A stretch of DNA of 64,000 nucleotides, from NCBI GenBank assembly GCA_029252555.1, contig JAQXBF010000016.1:1-64000 (forward strand). Reading direction: 5' to 3'. Source of the stretch: Porticoccaceae bacterium. GTDB lineage: Bacteria; Pseudomonadota; Gammaproteobacteria; Pseudomonadales; Porticoccaceae. Of this stretch, positions 1 to 8,040 are shown piece after piece. Under the pieces are notes generated by a model. That model was not told where the DNA came from. It ran no database searches and saw only the letters and a program-made list of their open reading frames with translations. Position 1 is the stretch's first letter. Each line of letters starts with the position of its first letter. Position numbers and translations under genes: made by a program.

Positions 1-204
1 TATATACATGGCGTGCTGGTCTCTGTGGGTTTAGCAAAATCTTACTATCAAAGTAGCACAGGAATATCTGCCACATAGGGGTATGTAATCAGAGCTCTAT
101 TAGCGTAATCAATGCCCGCAATGAGCAGGCAGAGCTTTCGAAGTCGAATAAATTGGGTTTAAATACCAATCTGAATACAACAATAATGACTTACGGAATC
201 CTTC
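1..204. other. Left-edge stretch without an assignable gene
   Basis: An open frame of 25 codons runs from the first base to a TAG at 76-78. It could be the 3' end of a gene lying to the left, but the residues (ending GISAT) match no family I recognise. The remainder is AT-rich and presumably holds the promoter of the following phosphatase gene. No RNA gene or repeat is visible. Confidence 0.3.
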
Positions 205-897
205 ATGTCTGAGCTCTACCTAGTCCGTCACGCCCAAGCCTCCTTTGGCGCAGCCAACTATGATCAACTGTCGGACCTTGGCCATCAGCAATCGCGATGG
301 TTGGGTGATCATCTGAATATGCGTGGTGCCACGTTTGATCAGCTGATGGTAGGTGATATGGTGCGCCACCATGAAACGATGAATGGTATCTGTGCGGGCA
401 TGGGCGTTGATGGTGCAGAGCGGTTGGTTATACCTGAGCTTAATGAATATAACTTTGTTGCCATGATCGAATCCTTTAATCAGGCAAATGGCGATGACCC
501 ATTGATTAAGGAAATCGCCGACAACCCCAACGACAAGCGGCATCATTTCCGGCTACTGCGCAAAGTGCTGACGCTATGGACTCAGGACAGGGTAGAGAAT
601 GCGCCAGAGACCTGGACAGAATTTAAAGGCAGAGTGCAGCATGCCCAGCAGCAGATTATGGCGATGTCTAACAGTGGCAACCGTATTTTGGCGATTGGCT
701 CTGGTGGGTCGATAAGTACCTTTGTGGGGCTGGTGCTGGGGATTCCGGATGAGAATATTTTTGATTTAAACTTACAGTATAAGAATACGGCGATAAGTCA
801 TTTTTTCTTTAATAAGCAAAAGATGAATTTGACCGGGTTCAACGGCATACCGCATTTGGATACTAATGAGATGGAGCAGTATGTGACTTATGGCTAG
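205..897 (+). CDS. Histidine phosphatase family protein
   Basis: Cytoplasmic member of the histidine phosphatase (phosphoglycerate mutase-like) superfamily, about 230 residues. The N-terminal motif LVRHAQAS (residues 6-13) supplies the His that becomes phosphorylated and the adjacent Arg. The C-terminal block AIGSGGSIS stands where classical members have SHGG, so the second catalytic His is Ser here. I recall the same change in a widespread subfamily. The ATG is preceded by a weak GGAA. The substrate cannot be inferred. The gene stands alone, with a decayed antitoxin gene on the opposite strand just downstream. Confidence 0.8.
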   Translation: MSELYLVRHAQASFGAANYDQLSDLGHQQSRWLGDHLNMRGATFDQLMVGDMVRHHETMNGICAGMGVDGAERLVIPELNEYNFVAMIESFNQANGDDPLIKEIADNPNDKRHHFRLLRKVLTLWTQDRVENAPETWTEFKGRVQHAQQQIMAMSNSGNRILAIGSGGSISTFVGLVLGIPDENIFDLNLQYKNTAISHFFFNKQKMNLTGFNGIPHLDTNEMEQYVTYG

Positions 898-909
898 TTG
901 CCCCAACCA

Positions 910-1074
910 TTAACATAATTCAATATGCAGAGTTTTACCCACGGCACGTGTGGCATTATCAAGGGTATTCAATGTCACTGAGGTATTAGCCGGATCAATT
1001 ACGCGATCTAACGCCGGTCGGCTGATGCCCATCAATTTGGCCCTCCTGGTTTTAGAAATATGTTCAGCTTCCAT
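910..1074 (-). pseudogene. Truncated XRE-family antitoxin remnant
   Basis: Reading the minus strand gives a 54-codon frame from an ATG. It starts MEAEHISKT, continues MGISRPALDRVIDP and TSVTLNTLDNATRAVGK, and ends HIEL. From memory this matches the C-terminal half (helix-turn-helix plus tail) of a family of XRE/Fis-annotated antitoxins of about 95 residues with MEAEHISKTEMA and LDRLLDPENTSVTL motifs. The N-terminal half is missing, and the frame meets a TGA four codons upstream of the ATG. No toxin partner is recognisable between here and the SDR gene, so this looks like the leftover of a toxin-antitoxin or solitary regulator locus. It occupies half of the 330-base gap; the rest (1075-1224) shows nothing else. 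Confidence 0.6.
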
Positions 1075-1224
1075 TTCCAGCCTATCTTGGGGTCATTGGT
1101 AAATACACAGCCAAAGAACCTAACAGTCCCATTCTCCCTAGCTGCTTAGCCAGCCGCGAGTTAAACTACCTCCTGACAGATAAAACCAATAACAACTAAT
1201 AACCAATAATTGAGGAATCGAACA

Positions 1225-1992
1225 GTGACTACAGAATTTGATATGAGCGGCAAAGTCGCCATGGTAACCGGCGCATCTAGCGGCTTTGGGGTGCATTTTG
1301 CAAAAATCCTCTCGGCCCGTGGCGCTAAGGTGGTTGTGGCGGCGCGCCGTGTTGACCGTCTTGAGTCTTTGGTGGCTGAGATTAAGGCTTCCGGTGGCGA
1401 AGCTATGGCTGTGCCTATGGATGTCACCAGTGCGGCGTCTATTGTAGAGGGCTTTGATCTGGCTGAAGCCGGTATGGGTACGGTGACTGTGGTGGCTAAT
1501 AATGCTGGTATTGCGGATATGAAAACGGCGCTTAAAATTAATGAAGCCAGTTGGGACCAGATGATTGATACCAATGTAAAGGGTGTGTTTATTGTGGCTC
1601 AGGAGGCGGCTCGGCGCATGATTGCGGCGGGTGTTGGTGGTGCTATTGTTAATACGGCGTCTATTTTGGGTTTGCGTGTGTCTTTTGGTCAGTCTAGTTA
1701 TTCTGCGTCTAAGGCGGCGGTGATTCAGTTGACGAAGTCGCTGGCGCTGGAATGGGCGGGTAAGGGTATTCGTGTTAATGCGCTGTGCCCCGGCTACTTT
1801 TTAACCGAGATGACGGAGGATGCGTTTAACTCACCTGACGCTCAGGCTTACCTTAACTCGTCGCCTGCTCGTCGGCCTGGCGGTATGGATGAGATGACTG
1901 GGCCGTTTTTGTTGCTGGCCAGTGATGCGGGGTCTTATTTGCACGGTGTTGCTCTGCCGGTAGACGGCGGCCAATGTATTGGTACTATGTAA
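1225..1992 (+). CDS. SDR family NAD(P)-dependent oxidoreductase
   Basis: Classical short-chain dehydrogenase/reductase of about 255 residues. The Rossmann signature TGASSGFG follows the first strand. NNAG lies near residue 90. The catalytic Ser (NTASILG) and the YSASK active-site Tyr/Lys lie near residues 147-165. The C-terminus LPVDGGQCIG is typical of FabG-like proteins. I chose the GTG at 1225 because GAGGA lies 8 nt upstream; a TTG at 1210 would add five residues but lacks such a site. pdxH begins 30 nt downstream on the same strand, so the two may be cotranscribed. The substrate is unknown. Confidence 0.85.
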   Translation: MTTEFDMSGKVAMVTGASSGFGVHFAKILSARGAKVVVAARRVDRLESLVAEIKASGGEAMAVPMDVTSAASIVEGFDLAEAGMGTVTVVANNAGIADMKTALKINEASWDQMIDTNVKGVFIVAQEAARRMIAAGVGGAIVNTASILGLRVSFGQSSYSASKAAVIQLTKSLALEWAGKGIRVNALCPGYFLTEMTEDAFNSPDAQAYLNSSPARRPGGMDEMTGPFLLLASDAGSYLHGVALPVDGGQCIGTM

Positions 1993-2022
1993 GTCTGTTT
2001 TACGATCACGGATGGAAAGAGT

Positions 2023-2658
2023 ATGAGCCTACAAGATAATCGTCGCGAATATGACTATGGGAAGCTTTCTCGTGAGTCTTTGCTGGATAACCCATTTGCA
2101 CAGTTTAATCTGTGGATGGAACAGGCGATTGGGGCTGATATTCAGGATCCTACTGCTATGAGTGTTGCCACGGTGAATGCCGAGGGCAAGCCATGGCAGC
2201 GCATGGTGTTGCTTAAAGACTTCAATGAGAGTGGCTTTGTATTCTATACCAATCTTGGTAGTCGCAAGGCTACTGAGATTGAGGGTAATGCTCAGGTGAG
2301 TTTGCACTTTCCATGGTTGCAGTTAGACCGGCAAGTGATTGTGGGTGGTCGTGCTGAGCGACTGTCGACGGTGGAGGAAATGAAGTATTTCTTGAGTCGG
2401 CCTAAGGGTAGTCAGTTGTCGGCTTGGGCCTCTAAGCAGAGCAGCAGTATTAGTTCTCGGCAGGCGCTGGAAACCCAGTTTGAGCAGGTGAAAGAGAAGT
2501 TTTCTAAGGGTAAGATTCCGCTACCGGAATTCTGGGGTGGTTATCGCGTGGTGCCTGAGGAGATTGAGTTTTGGCAGGGGGGTGAAAATCGCCTGCATGA
2601 TCGCTTTAGCTTTGCACGTGATGGCGATGATTGGGCTATTAGCCGGCTATCGCCCTAG
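2023..2658 (+). CDS. pdxH: Pyridoxamine 5'-phosphate oxidase
   Basis: FMN-dependent enzyme that oxidises pyridoxamine or pyridoxine 5'-phosphate to pyridoxal 5'-phosphate, the last step of vitamin B6 salvage and synthesis. The length (211 residues) is standard. Visible family blocks are the N-terminal [10 protein letters not shown] segment, the FMN/substrate region RMVLLKDF...[10 protein letters not shown], and the C-terminal RLHDRF...ISRLSP, which carries substrate-contacting Arg and His residues. The protein is expected to be a cytoplasmic homodimer. A hairpin and T-run that could end this transcript lie just downstream, inside the 3' end of convergent greB. Confidence 0.95.
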   Translation: MSLQDNRREYDYGKLSRESLLDNPFAQFNLWMEQAIGADIQDPTAMSVATVNAEGKPWQRMVLLKDFNESGFVFYTNLGSRKATEIEGNAQVSLHFPWLQLDRQVIVGGRAERLSTVEEMKYFLSRPKGSQLSAWASKQSSSISSRQALETQFEQVKEKFSKGKIPLPEFWGGYRVVPEEIEFWQGGENRLHDRFSFARDGDDWAISRLSP

Positions 2659-2664
2659 CTTGGT

Positions 2665-3162
2665 TTAATAAGTAATTTTGGTAATCACTAAACACCGGTC
2701 TCCAGCCGGTGTTTTTACATCTACTTCATCATCAAGCGATTTGCCAATCAGGGCTTGGGCCATTGGTGAGTCGATACTAATCCAGTTTTGTGCCGGGTCT
2801 ATCTCATCGGAACCCACTAGCCGAAACGTTTGTTCACCGCCGCTGTCTTCATCTTCCACCGATACCCAGGCGGCAAAAAATACTTTGGAGGGGTCTCTGG
2901 GTTTGTCTTCAACAATGGTGGCGTCTTCCAGTCGTTTGGTGAGGTAGCGCACGCGGCTGTCAATTTCTCGCAGCCGCCGTTTGCCGTAGATGTAGTCACC
3001 GTTTTCTGAGCGGTCGCCATTTTTTGCCGCTTCATGCACCACTTGGGTGACCTGTGGCCGCTCTACTTTCCAAAGCTCGCGCAGTTCGTTGCGCATTTTT
3101 GCAGCGCCTGCGCCGGTAATATAGGGGGAGCTTTTGGGGCTTGGTGGCCTATAGCGCCCCAT
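2665..3162 (-). CDS. greB: Transcription elongation factor GreB
   Basis: GreA/GreB family factor that enters the RNA polymerase secondary channel and stimulates cleavage of backtracked RNA. The protein has 165 residues. The N-terminal coiled coil includes ENGDYIYGKRRLREIDSRV, with the acidic D/E tip residues near residues 50-58. The C-terminal FKBP-like half ends ALIGKSLDDEVDVKTPAG. The YIYGKRRLREID segment distinguishes GreB from GreA. The gene lies 3 nt after the S9 peptidase gene and is the last of a four-gene reverse operon. Confidence 0.92.
   Translation of the reverse strand: MGRYRPPSPKSSPYITGAGAAKMRNELRELWKVERPQVTQVVHEAAKNGDRSENGDYIYGKRRLREIDSRVRYLTKRLEDATIVEDKPRDPSKVFFAAWVSVEDEDSGGEQTFRLVGSDEIDPAQNWISIDSPMAQALIGKSLDDEVDVKTPAGDRCLVITKITY
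2691..2716 (+). terminator. Intrinsic terminator of pdxH, inside the greB 3' end
   Basis: AACACCGG and CCGGTGTT form an 8-bp stem around a 7-nt loop, followed directly by a T-run on the plus strand. It begins 32 nt after the pdxH stop and lies inside the coding sequence of convergent greB. That is unusual but suits tightly packed convergent genes. Confidence 0.55.
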
Positions 3163-3165
3163 GGT

Positions 3166-5061
3166 TTAAGCCTTGCCCGCCAAGTTAAATACATCTTGGT
3201 AAAAACTGAGTTCTGATTCCATGGCACGAATAATGTTGTTGGCCTTTCTAAAGCCATGGCCTTCGTCGGGGAAGGTGACATAGTCCACTTTGATGCCTTT
3301 TTCTGTCAGCAGCTCCACCATCATCTCGGCCTGATTGGGTGGCACCACTTTATCTTCCAGCCCCTGTAAAAAGATCACAGGGCAATTGAGGCCTTCAGCA
3401 TGGTGGATGGGTGAACGCTCACGATAGATATCTCTGCGCTCGGGGTAGGGGCCAATTAAGCTATCCAGATAGCGTGATTCAAATTTATGGGTGTCGGTGG
3501 CCAGGGTTTCCAAGTCACCAATACCATAAAGGCTGGCGCCCGCTTTAAAGGTGTCGGTGAAGGTTAGGGCCGAGAGCACGGTGTAGCCCCCAGCACTACC
3601 GCCGCGAATCAGGCAGCGCTCAGGGTCAATTTTCTGGTGCTTGGCCAAATAGCCAACGGCGTGCTTGGTATCTTCAACATCTGCAATGCCCCACGTGCCT
3701 GCCAACGCTTGGCGGTATTTTCGACCAAAGCCGGTGCTGCCGCGGTAATTGATATCTATCACGGCAAAGCCTCTATTGGTCCAGTACTGAATTTTTAAGT
3801 TGAGGCCGCTATCGGTGGCGCCAGTGGGCCCGCCATGACAGAGGGCGATTACCAGTGGCAACTCATTGTCTAGGCCCTGGTAGTTGGCATTGGTGGGCGG
3901 GTAGAAAAACGCATGCACCTGTTCGCCATTCTCTTGATTACCACTGGGGAAAAACAATGATTCTGGCTGGGCAATATCACCCTCGTTCAAGTCGAGCGTT
4001 GAGGGGGCATAAACCGACGTTACCTTGCCGCTGGGGTCTAGACCGACAATCTGATTGGCCAGTGCCGCGGCACCGGCAACCATGTATAGCCTACCCTGAT
4101 GACAACAGGCGGCGTGCATGCTGCTGTATTGGCTATGGGCCTGAGTCAGTGTGCCACTGGTAATATCGATAAAGCCCTTGTACCAAAAACCTTTTTCGGT
4201 CCACAGGCAACCAATGGTGTTGGCGTCAATAAAGTCATAGGTGGCCATACCAAATTGCCACAATGGTGTGGCAAATTCGGTTGCTTTGCTGAGCACAATA
4301 TCGCCATTGGCCTGGTAGATATTCCACCAGTTATGTTGGTCTGACACATAATAGAGCCTGTTGTCTGGTGACCAACGGGGCTGAAAAATTGCCTGATCAT
4401 TATTACCACCAGCCACTAGTGTCGGTTCGGCCAGGCCGCTGTTGGTTAAATGGGCGCGCCACAGCTGGGTGCAATCCCATGGCATATTGGGGTGATGCCA
4501 TTCTATCCAGCTAAGCTGTTGTTGGTCCGGGCTAATGCTGGGGTAGGCGTAAAAATCGGCACCGCTGGCGAGCTTGCTGACGTCGCCGGTGGCCAGTGAA
4601 ATTGCCGCAATAAAGTTCTCTGGCTCGCGGTCCTCGTGGTGCTGCTCACCAATGGCAATCAGCCGCTGATGGGTTGCATCAATCGCTAAGTCGGCAAAGC
4701 GCAGCCCATCCTCTGTGAGGGCGGTTGGCGTTTGCTCGCCAGATAAACCCATCCGATAGATACGCTGATCTGCCGCATTCACAAAATACACTGAGTCGCT
4801 GCTCACGGCATAGGCCATGCCGCCATATTCATGAACTTTGCTGTAATGGCTAAAGGGGCTGCGCAGCAGGTCGCGAATAATGCCAGCACCATCGCGGCAC
4901 ATAATGACGCTGCGGCCAGTATCCCAGGGCCTGCCTTCGACCCAGTACAGGCTGTCGCCATGGGACTGCATAAAGTTAAGGCTGGGTGCGGCTTTGGTAA
5001 TAAGCTCGGCGCTAATGGGGGAGGGCCAGGTGCCAAAGGCTTGTTTGGTTTTTTCAGTCAC
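3166..5061 (-). CDS. S9 family serine peptidase (prolyl oligopeptidase type)
   Basis: Dipeptidyl aminopeptidase/acylaminoacyl-peptidase type enzyme of 631 residues. The first about 370 residues contain WD/PD40-like beta-propeller repeats, for example ISPDQQQLSWIEW and PRWSPDNRLYYV. The C-terminal alpha/beta-hydrolase domain opens with the oxyanion block LCHGGPTG and has the nucleophile in GGSAGGY (Ser about 490), an Asp in LEDKVVPP (about 570) and His in DEGHGF (about 602). No signal peptide is visible, so it is probably cytoplasmic and acts on small peptides. It begins 3 nt after the SUI1 gene and ends 3 nt before greB, so the three are cotranscribed. Confidence 0.9.
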   Translation of the reverse strand: MTEKTKQAFGTWPSPISAELITKAAPSLNFMQSHGDSLYWVEGRPWDTGRSVIMCRDGAGIIRDLLRSPFSHYSKVHEYGGMAYAVSSDSVYFVNAADQRIYRMGLSGEQTPTALTEDGLRFADLAIDATHQRLIAIGEQHHEDREPENFIAAISLATGDVSKLASGADFYAYPSISPDQQQLSWIEWHHPNMPWDCTQLWRAHLTNSGLAEPTLVAGGNNDQAIFQPRWSPDNRLYYVSDQHNWWNIYQANGDIVLSKATEFATPLWQFGMATYDFIDANTIGCLWTEKGFWYKGFIDITSGTLTQAHSQYSSMHAACCHQGRLYMVAGAAALANQIVGLDPSGKVTSVYAPSTLDLNEGDIAQPESLFFPSGNQENGEQVHAFFYPPTNANYQGLDNELPLVIALCHGGPTGATDSGLNLKIQYWTNRGFAVIDINYRGSTGFGRKYRQALAGTWGIADVEDTKHAVGYLAKHQKIDPERCLIRGGSAGGYTVLSALTFTDTFKAGASLYGIGDLETLATDTHKFESRYLDSLIGPYPERRDIYRERSPIHHAEGLNCPVIFLQGLEDKVVPPNQAEMMVELLTEKGIKVDYVTFPDEGHGFRKANNIIRAMESELSFYQDVFNLAGKA

Positions 5062-5064
5062 GGT

Positions 5065-5391
5065 TTAACCACCTGCCAGTTTTACGCTGTGGCCAAGCTT
5101 TTCCAGCTCAGCCTTTAATTTATCTCGATGATCGCCCTGAATCTCAATCACGCCATCTTTCACAGTGCCACCGGTGGAGCATTTTTGTTTAAGCTGCTTG
5201 GCCAGTGTTTTTAGCGCTGCATCGTCTAGACCAATGCCAGAGATGGTGGTGACACCTTTACCTTTGCGGCCACTGGTTTCACGGCGAATGCGCACAATGC
5301 CGTCGCCATCATAGCTGCGGCGGGGTTTGTCGTTATCTTTAACTCGGCCGGTCTCGGTTGAATAGACCAGTCTTGATTCTTTGTTGGCCAT
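5065..5391 (-). CDS. yciH: SUI1/eIF1-type translation factor YciH
   Basis: Small basic protein of 108 residues ending in a SUI1 (eIF1-like) domain. The conserved core reads VRIRRETSGRKGKGVTTISG, followed by the block KQKCSTGGTVKDG and IEIQGDHRDKL, all within residues 35-95. In E. coli YciH influences start-site fidelity. The N-terminus LVYSTETGRV is typical of the bacterial branch. Its ATG overlaps the stop of the upstream quinone oxidoreductase gene (TAATG), indicating translational coupling. Confidence 0.92.
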   Translation of the reverse strand: MANKESRLVYSTETGRVKDNDKPRRSYDGDGIVRIRRETSGRKGKGVTTISGIGLDDAALKTLAKQLKQKCSTGGTVKDGVIEIQGDHRDKLKAELEKLGHSVKLAGG

Positions 5392-6386
5392 TAGCTGTTC
5401 TCTTGTGCGGTTTCTAACAGCAATTTGCCAATATGCTGGCTAGACTCCATCAGGGCATGGGCGTCGCTTGCTTGGGCCAGTGGGAAGCGGCTGTGAATCA
5501 CTGGCTTAAAGCTACCCGCTTTTATCAATGGCCAAACCTGTGCTTCAACCCCAGCGGCTATGCGGATTTTATTGTCCAATGGCTGGACACGCAAAGTAGA
5601 GCCCGTCAGCACGAGTTGTTTGAGCATTAAGGGCAGCAGATCAACCTCGACCTTGGAACCTCGCAAAAAGGCGATACTCACAATGCGCGCCTTGGGGGCG
5701 CAGGCGGCAAAGTTCTGTTGTACATAGTCGCCACCCACCATATCCAGCACCACATTAACGCCTGTGCCAGTTAGCTCCTGGCACACTTCAACAAAGTCCT
5801 GTTCACGATAGTTGATTGCTTTAACAGCACCCAGCTGTTCGCAGGTGGCGCATTTTTCATCGGTGCCAGCGGTGGTAACCACATTCACACCCATGGCGCT
5901 GGCCATTTGAATGGCGGTGGTGCCAATGCCGCTTGAGCCACCATGCACCAGAAGCCATTCACCCGATTTGAGTTCAGCGCGCTCAAATAAATTGTGCCAG
6001 ACGGTAAAGCATGTCTCGGGCAATGCTGCTGCATCGGATAGGGAAAGGCCATCGGGAATTGGCAAACACAGCGACTCCTCTGCCACAGCGTATTCGGCAT
6101 AGCCACCGCCAGCTAATAGAGCACAGACCTGATCGCCAACCGCCCAACGAGTAACACCAGAACCCACGGCTTCAATGGTGCCAGAGACTTCTAGGCCAGG
6201 AATATCCGTGACCCCTGGGGGTGGAGGGTAAAAGCCCATACGCTGAAACACATCGGGGCGATTGATACCGGCAGCCACCACTTGGATCAGCACCTGCTTT
6301 TCGGCGGGCTCGGGCAGAGGCCTTGAGGTGGGTTGCAATACTTCTGGTGCGCCGGGCTGGGTGATTTCGATACTGGTCTGGGTCAT
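5391..6386 (-). CDS. NAD(P)H quinone oxidoreductase, PIG3 type
   Basis: Medium-chain dehydrogenase/reductase of the zinc-free quinone oxidoreductase (TP53I3/PIG3-like) group, about 331 residues. The GroES-like N-terminal domain holds NRPDVFQRMGFYPPPPG and PGLEVSGTIEAVG. The Rossmann segment VHGGSSGIGTTAIQMA lies near residues 145-160. The zinc ligands of alcohol dehydrogenases are absent. I chose the ATG at 6386 because AAGAG lies about 9 nt upstream; a GTG three codons earlier is the alternative. It is the first gene of the operon with yciH, the S9 peptidase and greB. Confidence 0.88.
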   Translation of the reverse strand: MTQTSIEITQPGAPEVLQPTSRPLPEPAEKQVLIQVVAAGINRPDVFQRMGFYPPPPGVTDIPGLEVSGTIEAVGSGVTRWAVGDQVCALLAGGGYAEYAVAEESLCLPIPDGLSLSDAAALPETCFTVWHNLFERAELKSGEWLLVHGGSSGIGTTAIQMASAMGVNVVTTAGTDEKCATCEQLGAVKAINYREQDFVEVCQELTGTGVNVVLDMVGGDYVQQNFAACAPKARIVSIAFLRGSKVEVDLLPLMLKQLVLTGSTLRVQPLDNKIRIAAGVEAQVWPLIKAGSFKPVIHSRFPLAQASDAHALMESSQHIGKLLLETAQENS

Positions 6387-6453
6387 GGCTGTCACTCTTT
6401 TTCAAACTGAGAGTTTAGCTTTTTCTCTCAGGCATCTACAGCCGCATTTTGGT

Positions 6454-7389
6454 TTAGATGTTTTTGCTGGCGGCTCGTAACCTAGCCCATAACCGCCCAT
6501 CTATTGCGGCCAACCCCAAACCAATAATGGCCATAGCTAAAAAGTATCTGCCATGCAGCTGTTCACCCAGCACCAACCACCCGAGAAAGCTGGCGGTGAC
6601 GGGTGCTAGAAAGGTCACTAACACCACATTAGTGGCACCGGAGGATTCTAATATGCGGAAAAATAAAATATAGGCCAGTGCTGTTGAGAACACTGCCAGG
6701 CACATAATCGACAGCCACACCCGCGCGCTGGGAATGGCAAGTTCGTATGGGCGTTCAATGAGCATAACCATTGGTAATAAAATAAGGGTGGACCCAGTGA
6801 CCTGGCCAGCTGCGGTATTAAATGGGCTGACGCCCATGGCTTTAAAGCGCCGGCCAAAAACAGTAGCGCAGCCATAAGACACTGCGGCACCAATAACGGC
6901 CAATTGAGCCAGAGTGCTTTTGTCCATGTGGGCACCGACATCTAATAGGGCTGATGGGCCGATCAAAATTGTTACGCCAGTTAAGCCAGCAAGCACACCG
7001 ATAATTTTTTGTGGTGTTATATGTTCGTCCGATAAAAAGACACCGGCAATCAAAACGGTAAATAATGGTGTTGCGGCATTAATAATGGAGGCGAGCCCCG
7101 CACCTATATGGGTTTGGCCCCATACGATCAATGAGAACGGCACTGCATTGCTGATCAGCCCCATGACAAAAAATGCCCGCCAAAGGGCGAGGGATTTAGG
7201 TAGTTCATACCCTGTTAACAATGCGATGGCCCACAATGTCATGGCAGCAAGGCCCACGCGCAATGTGACTATCGTGAGCGGTGGCAATTCTGTGACGGCC
7301 ACGCCGATAAAGAAGAATGACCCGCCCCATAAAAATGACAGTAGCAATAACATTACCCAGTCTTTGGTGCCCATACGTTGATTAATCAA
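6454..7389 (-). CDS. EamA/DMT-family transporter
   Basis: Integral membrane protein of about 311 residues with some ten hydrophobic segments in two EamA repeats. The first repeat opens with LLLSFLWGGSFFFIGVAV. The end of the first half has IINAATPLFTVLIAGVFL and the end of the second has TFLAPVTASFLGWLVLGE, both EamA signatures. Members export amino acids or other metabolites; the substrate cannot be told. The start is uncertain: a TTG at 7389 has AAGGG 7 nt upstream, while an ATG five codons later has no clear site. The LysE gene precedes it by 21 nt on the same strand, so two exporters may be cotranscribed. Confidence 0.85.
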   Translation of the reverse strand: MINQRMGTKDWVMLLLLSFLWGGSFFFIGVAVTELPPLTIVTLRVGLAAMTLWAIALLTGYELPKSLALWRAFFVMGLISNAVPFSLIVWGQTHIGAGLASIINAATPLFTVLIAGVFLSDEHITPQKIIGVLAGLTGVTILIGPSALLDVGAHMDKSTLAQLAVIGAAVSYGCATVFGRRFKAMGVSPFNTAAGQVTGSTLILLPMVMLIERPYELAIPSARVWLSIMCLAVFSTALAYILFFRILESSGATNVVLVTFLAPVTASFLGWLVLGEQLHGRYFLAMAIIGLGLAAIDGRLWARLRAASKNI

Positions 7390-7410
7390 GTGGTTGCCCT
7401 TGGGAGATTA

Positions 7411-8040
7411 TTAGGATGTTCTTGTTGCCAGAACTTTTAAGCCTAACAATAGCATGGCACCGCCAGCCAACCTATCAATCCAATGTCCCATGCGTTGAAA
7501 TTTACGCGTGACCACAGGGCGTGATAAAAGCAGAGTTAAAAAAGAAAACCAAGCCAACTGCAGCAACATCATCCATAGGCCATAAATCACCAGATGTTGG
7601 GCCGGTGTGTCTTGGGATAGAACTACGGTAAATAGAGAGACAAAGTAGATGGGGGCTTTGGGGTTGAGGGCATTGCACAGAAAGCCAAGGCCAATGGTTT
7701 TTAGAGCAGAGAATTCCGTGGTTGCAGTTACCTCAATCGCCTGTTTATTTGCCGCTCTTGCGCTCAGGCCGCTGATACCCAAATAAATAAGGTAGCACCC
7801 ACCCAGTAGTTTGATGCCCCATAGAGCTGACGAGGAGTTGGCGATAATGGCTGCAAGCCCCAATGATGAGTAGAGGATATGAATGGAGAGGCCAAGCGCT
7901 ATGCCCAGGCTGCACAGCAGGCCGGCACGCTTGCCATTGGATAAAGTCTGCTGTGATACCAATACAAAATCTGGCCCCGGTGCAGCTGCCGCCAACAAAT
8001 GTATTGAGGAGATTAGTAACAACCCTTGGTACAGATCCAT
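7411..8040 (-). CDS. LysE/RhtB-family amino acid exporter
   Basis: Membrane exporter of about 209 residues with five to six hydrophobic helices. The family signature near the N-terminus is AAAAPGPDFVLVSQQTLSNG (residues 16-35). A second conserved block, ALNPKAPIYFVSLF, lies mid-protein. Members export basic or neutral amino acids or homoserine lactones. The ATG at 8040 has AGGA 7 nt upstream and fits the family N-terminus better than longer frames. Its first 296 nt are overlapped in another frame by the apparent 3' end of the SIMPL-domain gene. Confidence 0.88.
   Translation of the reverse strand: MDLYQGLLLISSIHLLAAAAPGPDFVLVSQQTLSNGKRAGLLCSLGIALGLSIHILYSSLGLAAIIANSSSALWGIKLLGGCYLIYLGISGLSARAANKQAIEVTATTEFSALKTIGLGFLCNALNPKAPIYFVSLFTVVLSQDTPAQHLVIYGLWMMLLQLAWFSFLTLLLSRPVVTRKFQRMGHWIDRLAGGAMLLLGLKVLATRTS

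Noticed and set aside
1090-1150. A second reverse frame over the antitoxin remnant containing GENGTVRFFGCVF, looking like a toxin end
   Set aside because: It overlaps the convincing antitoxin frame in another register, and I recognise no toxin family in it.
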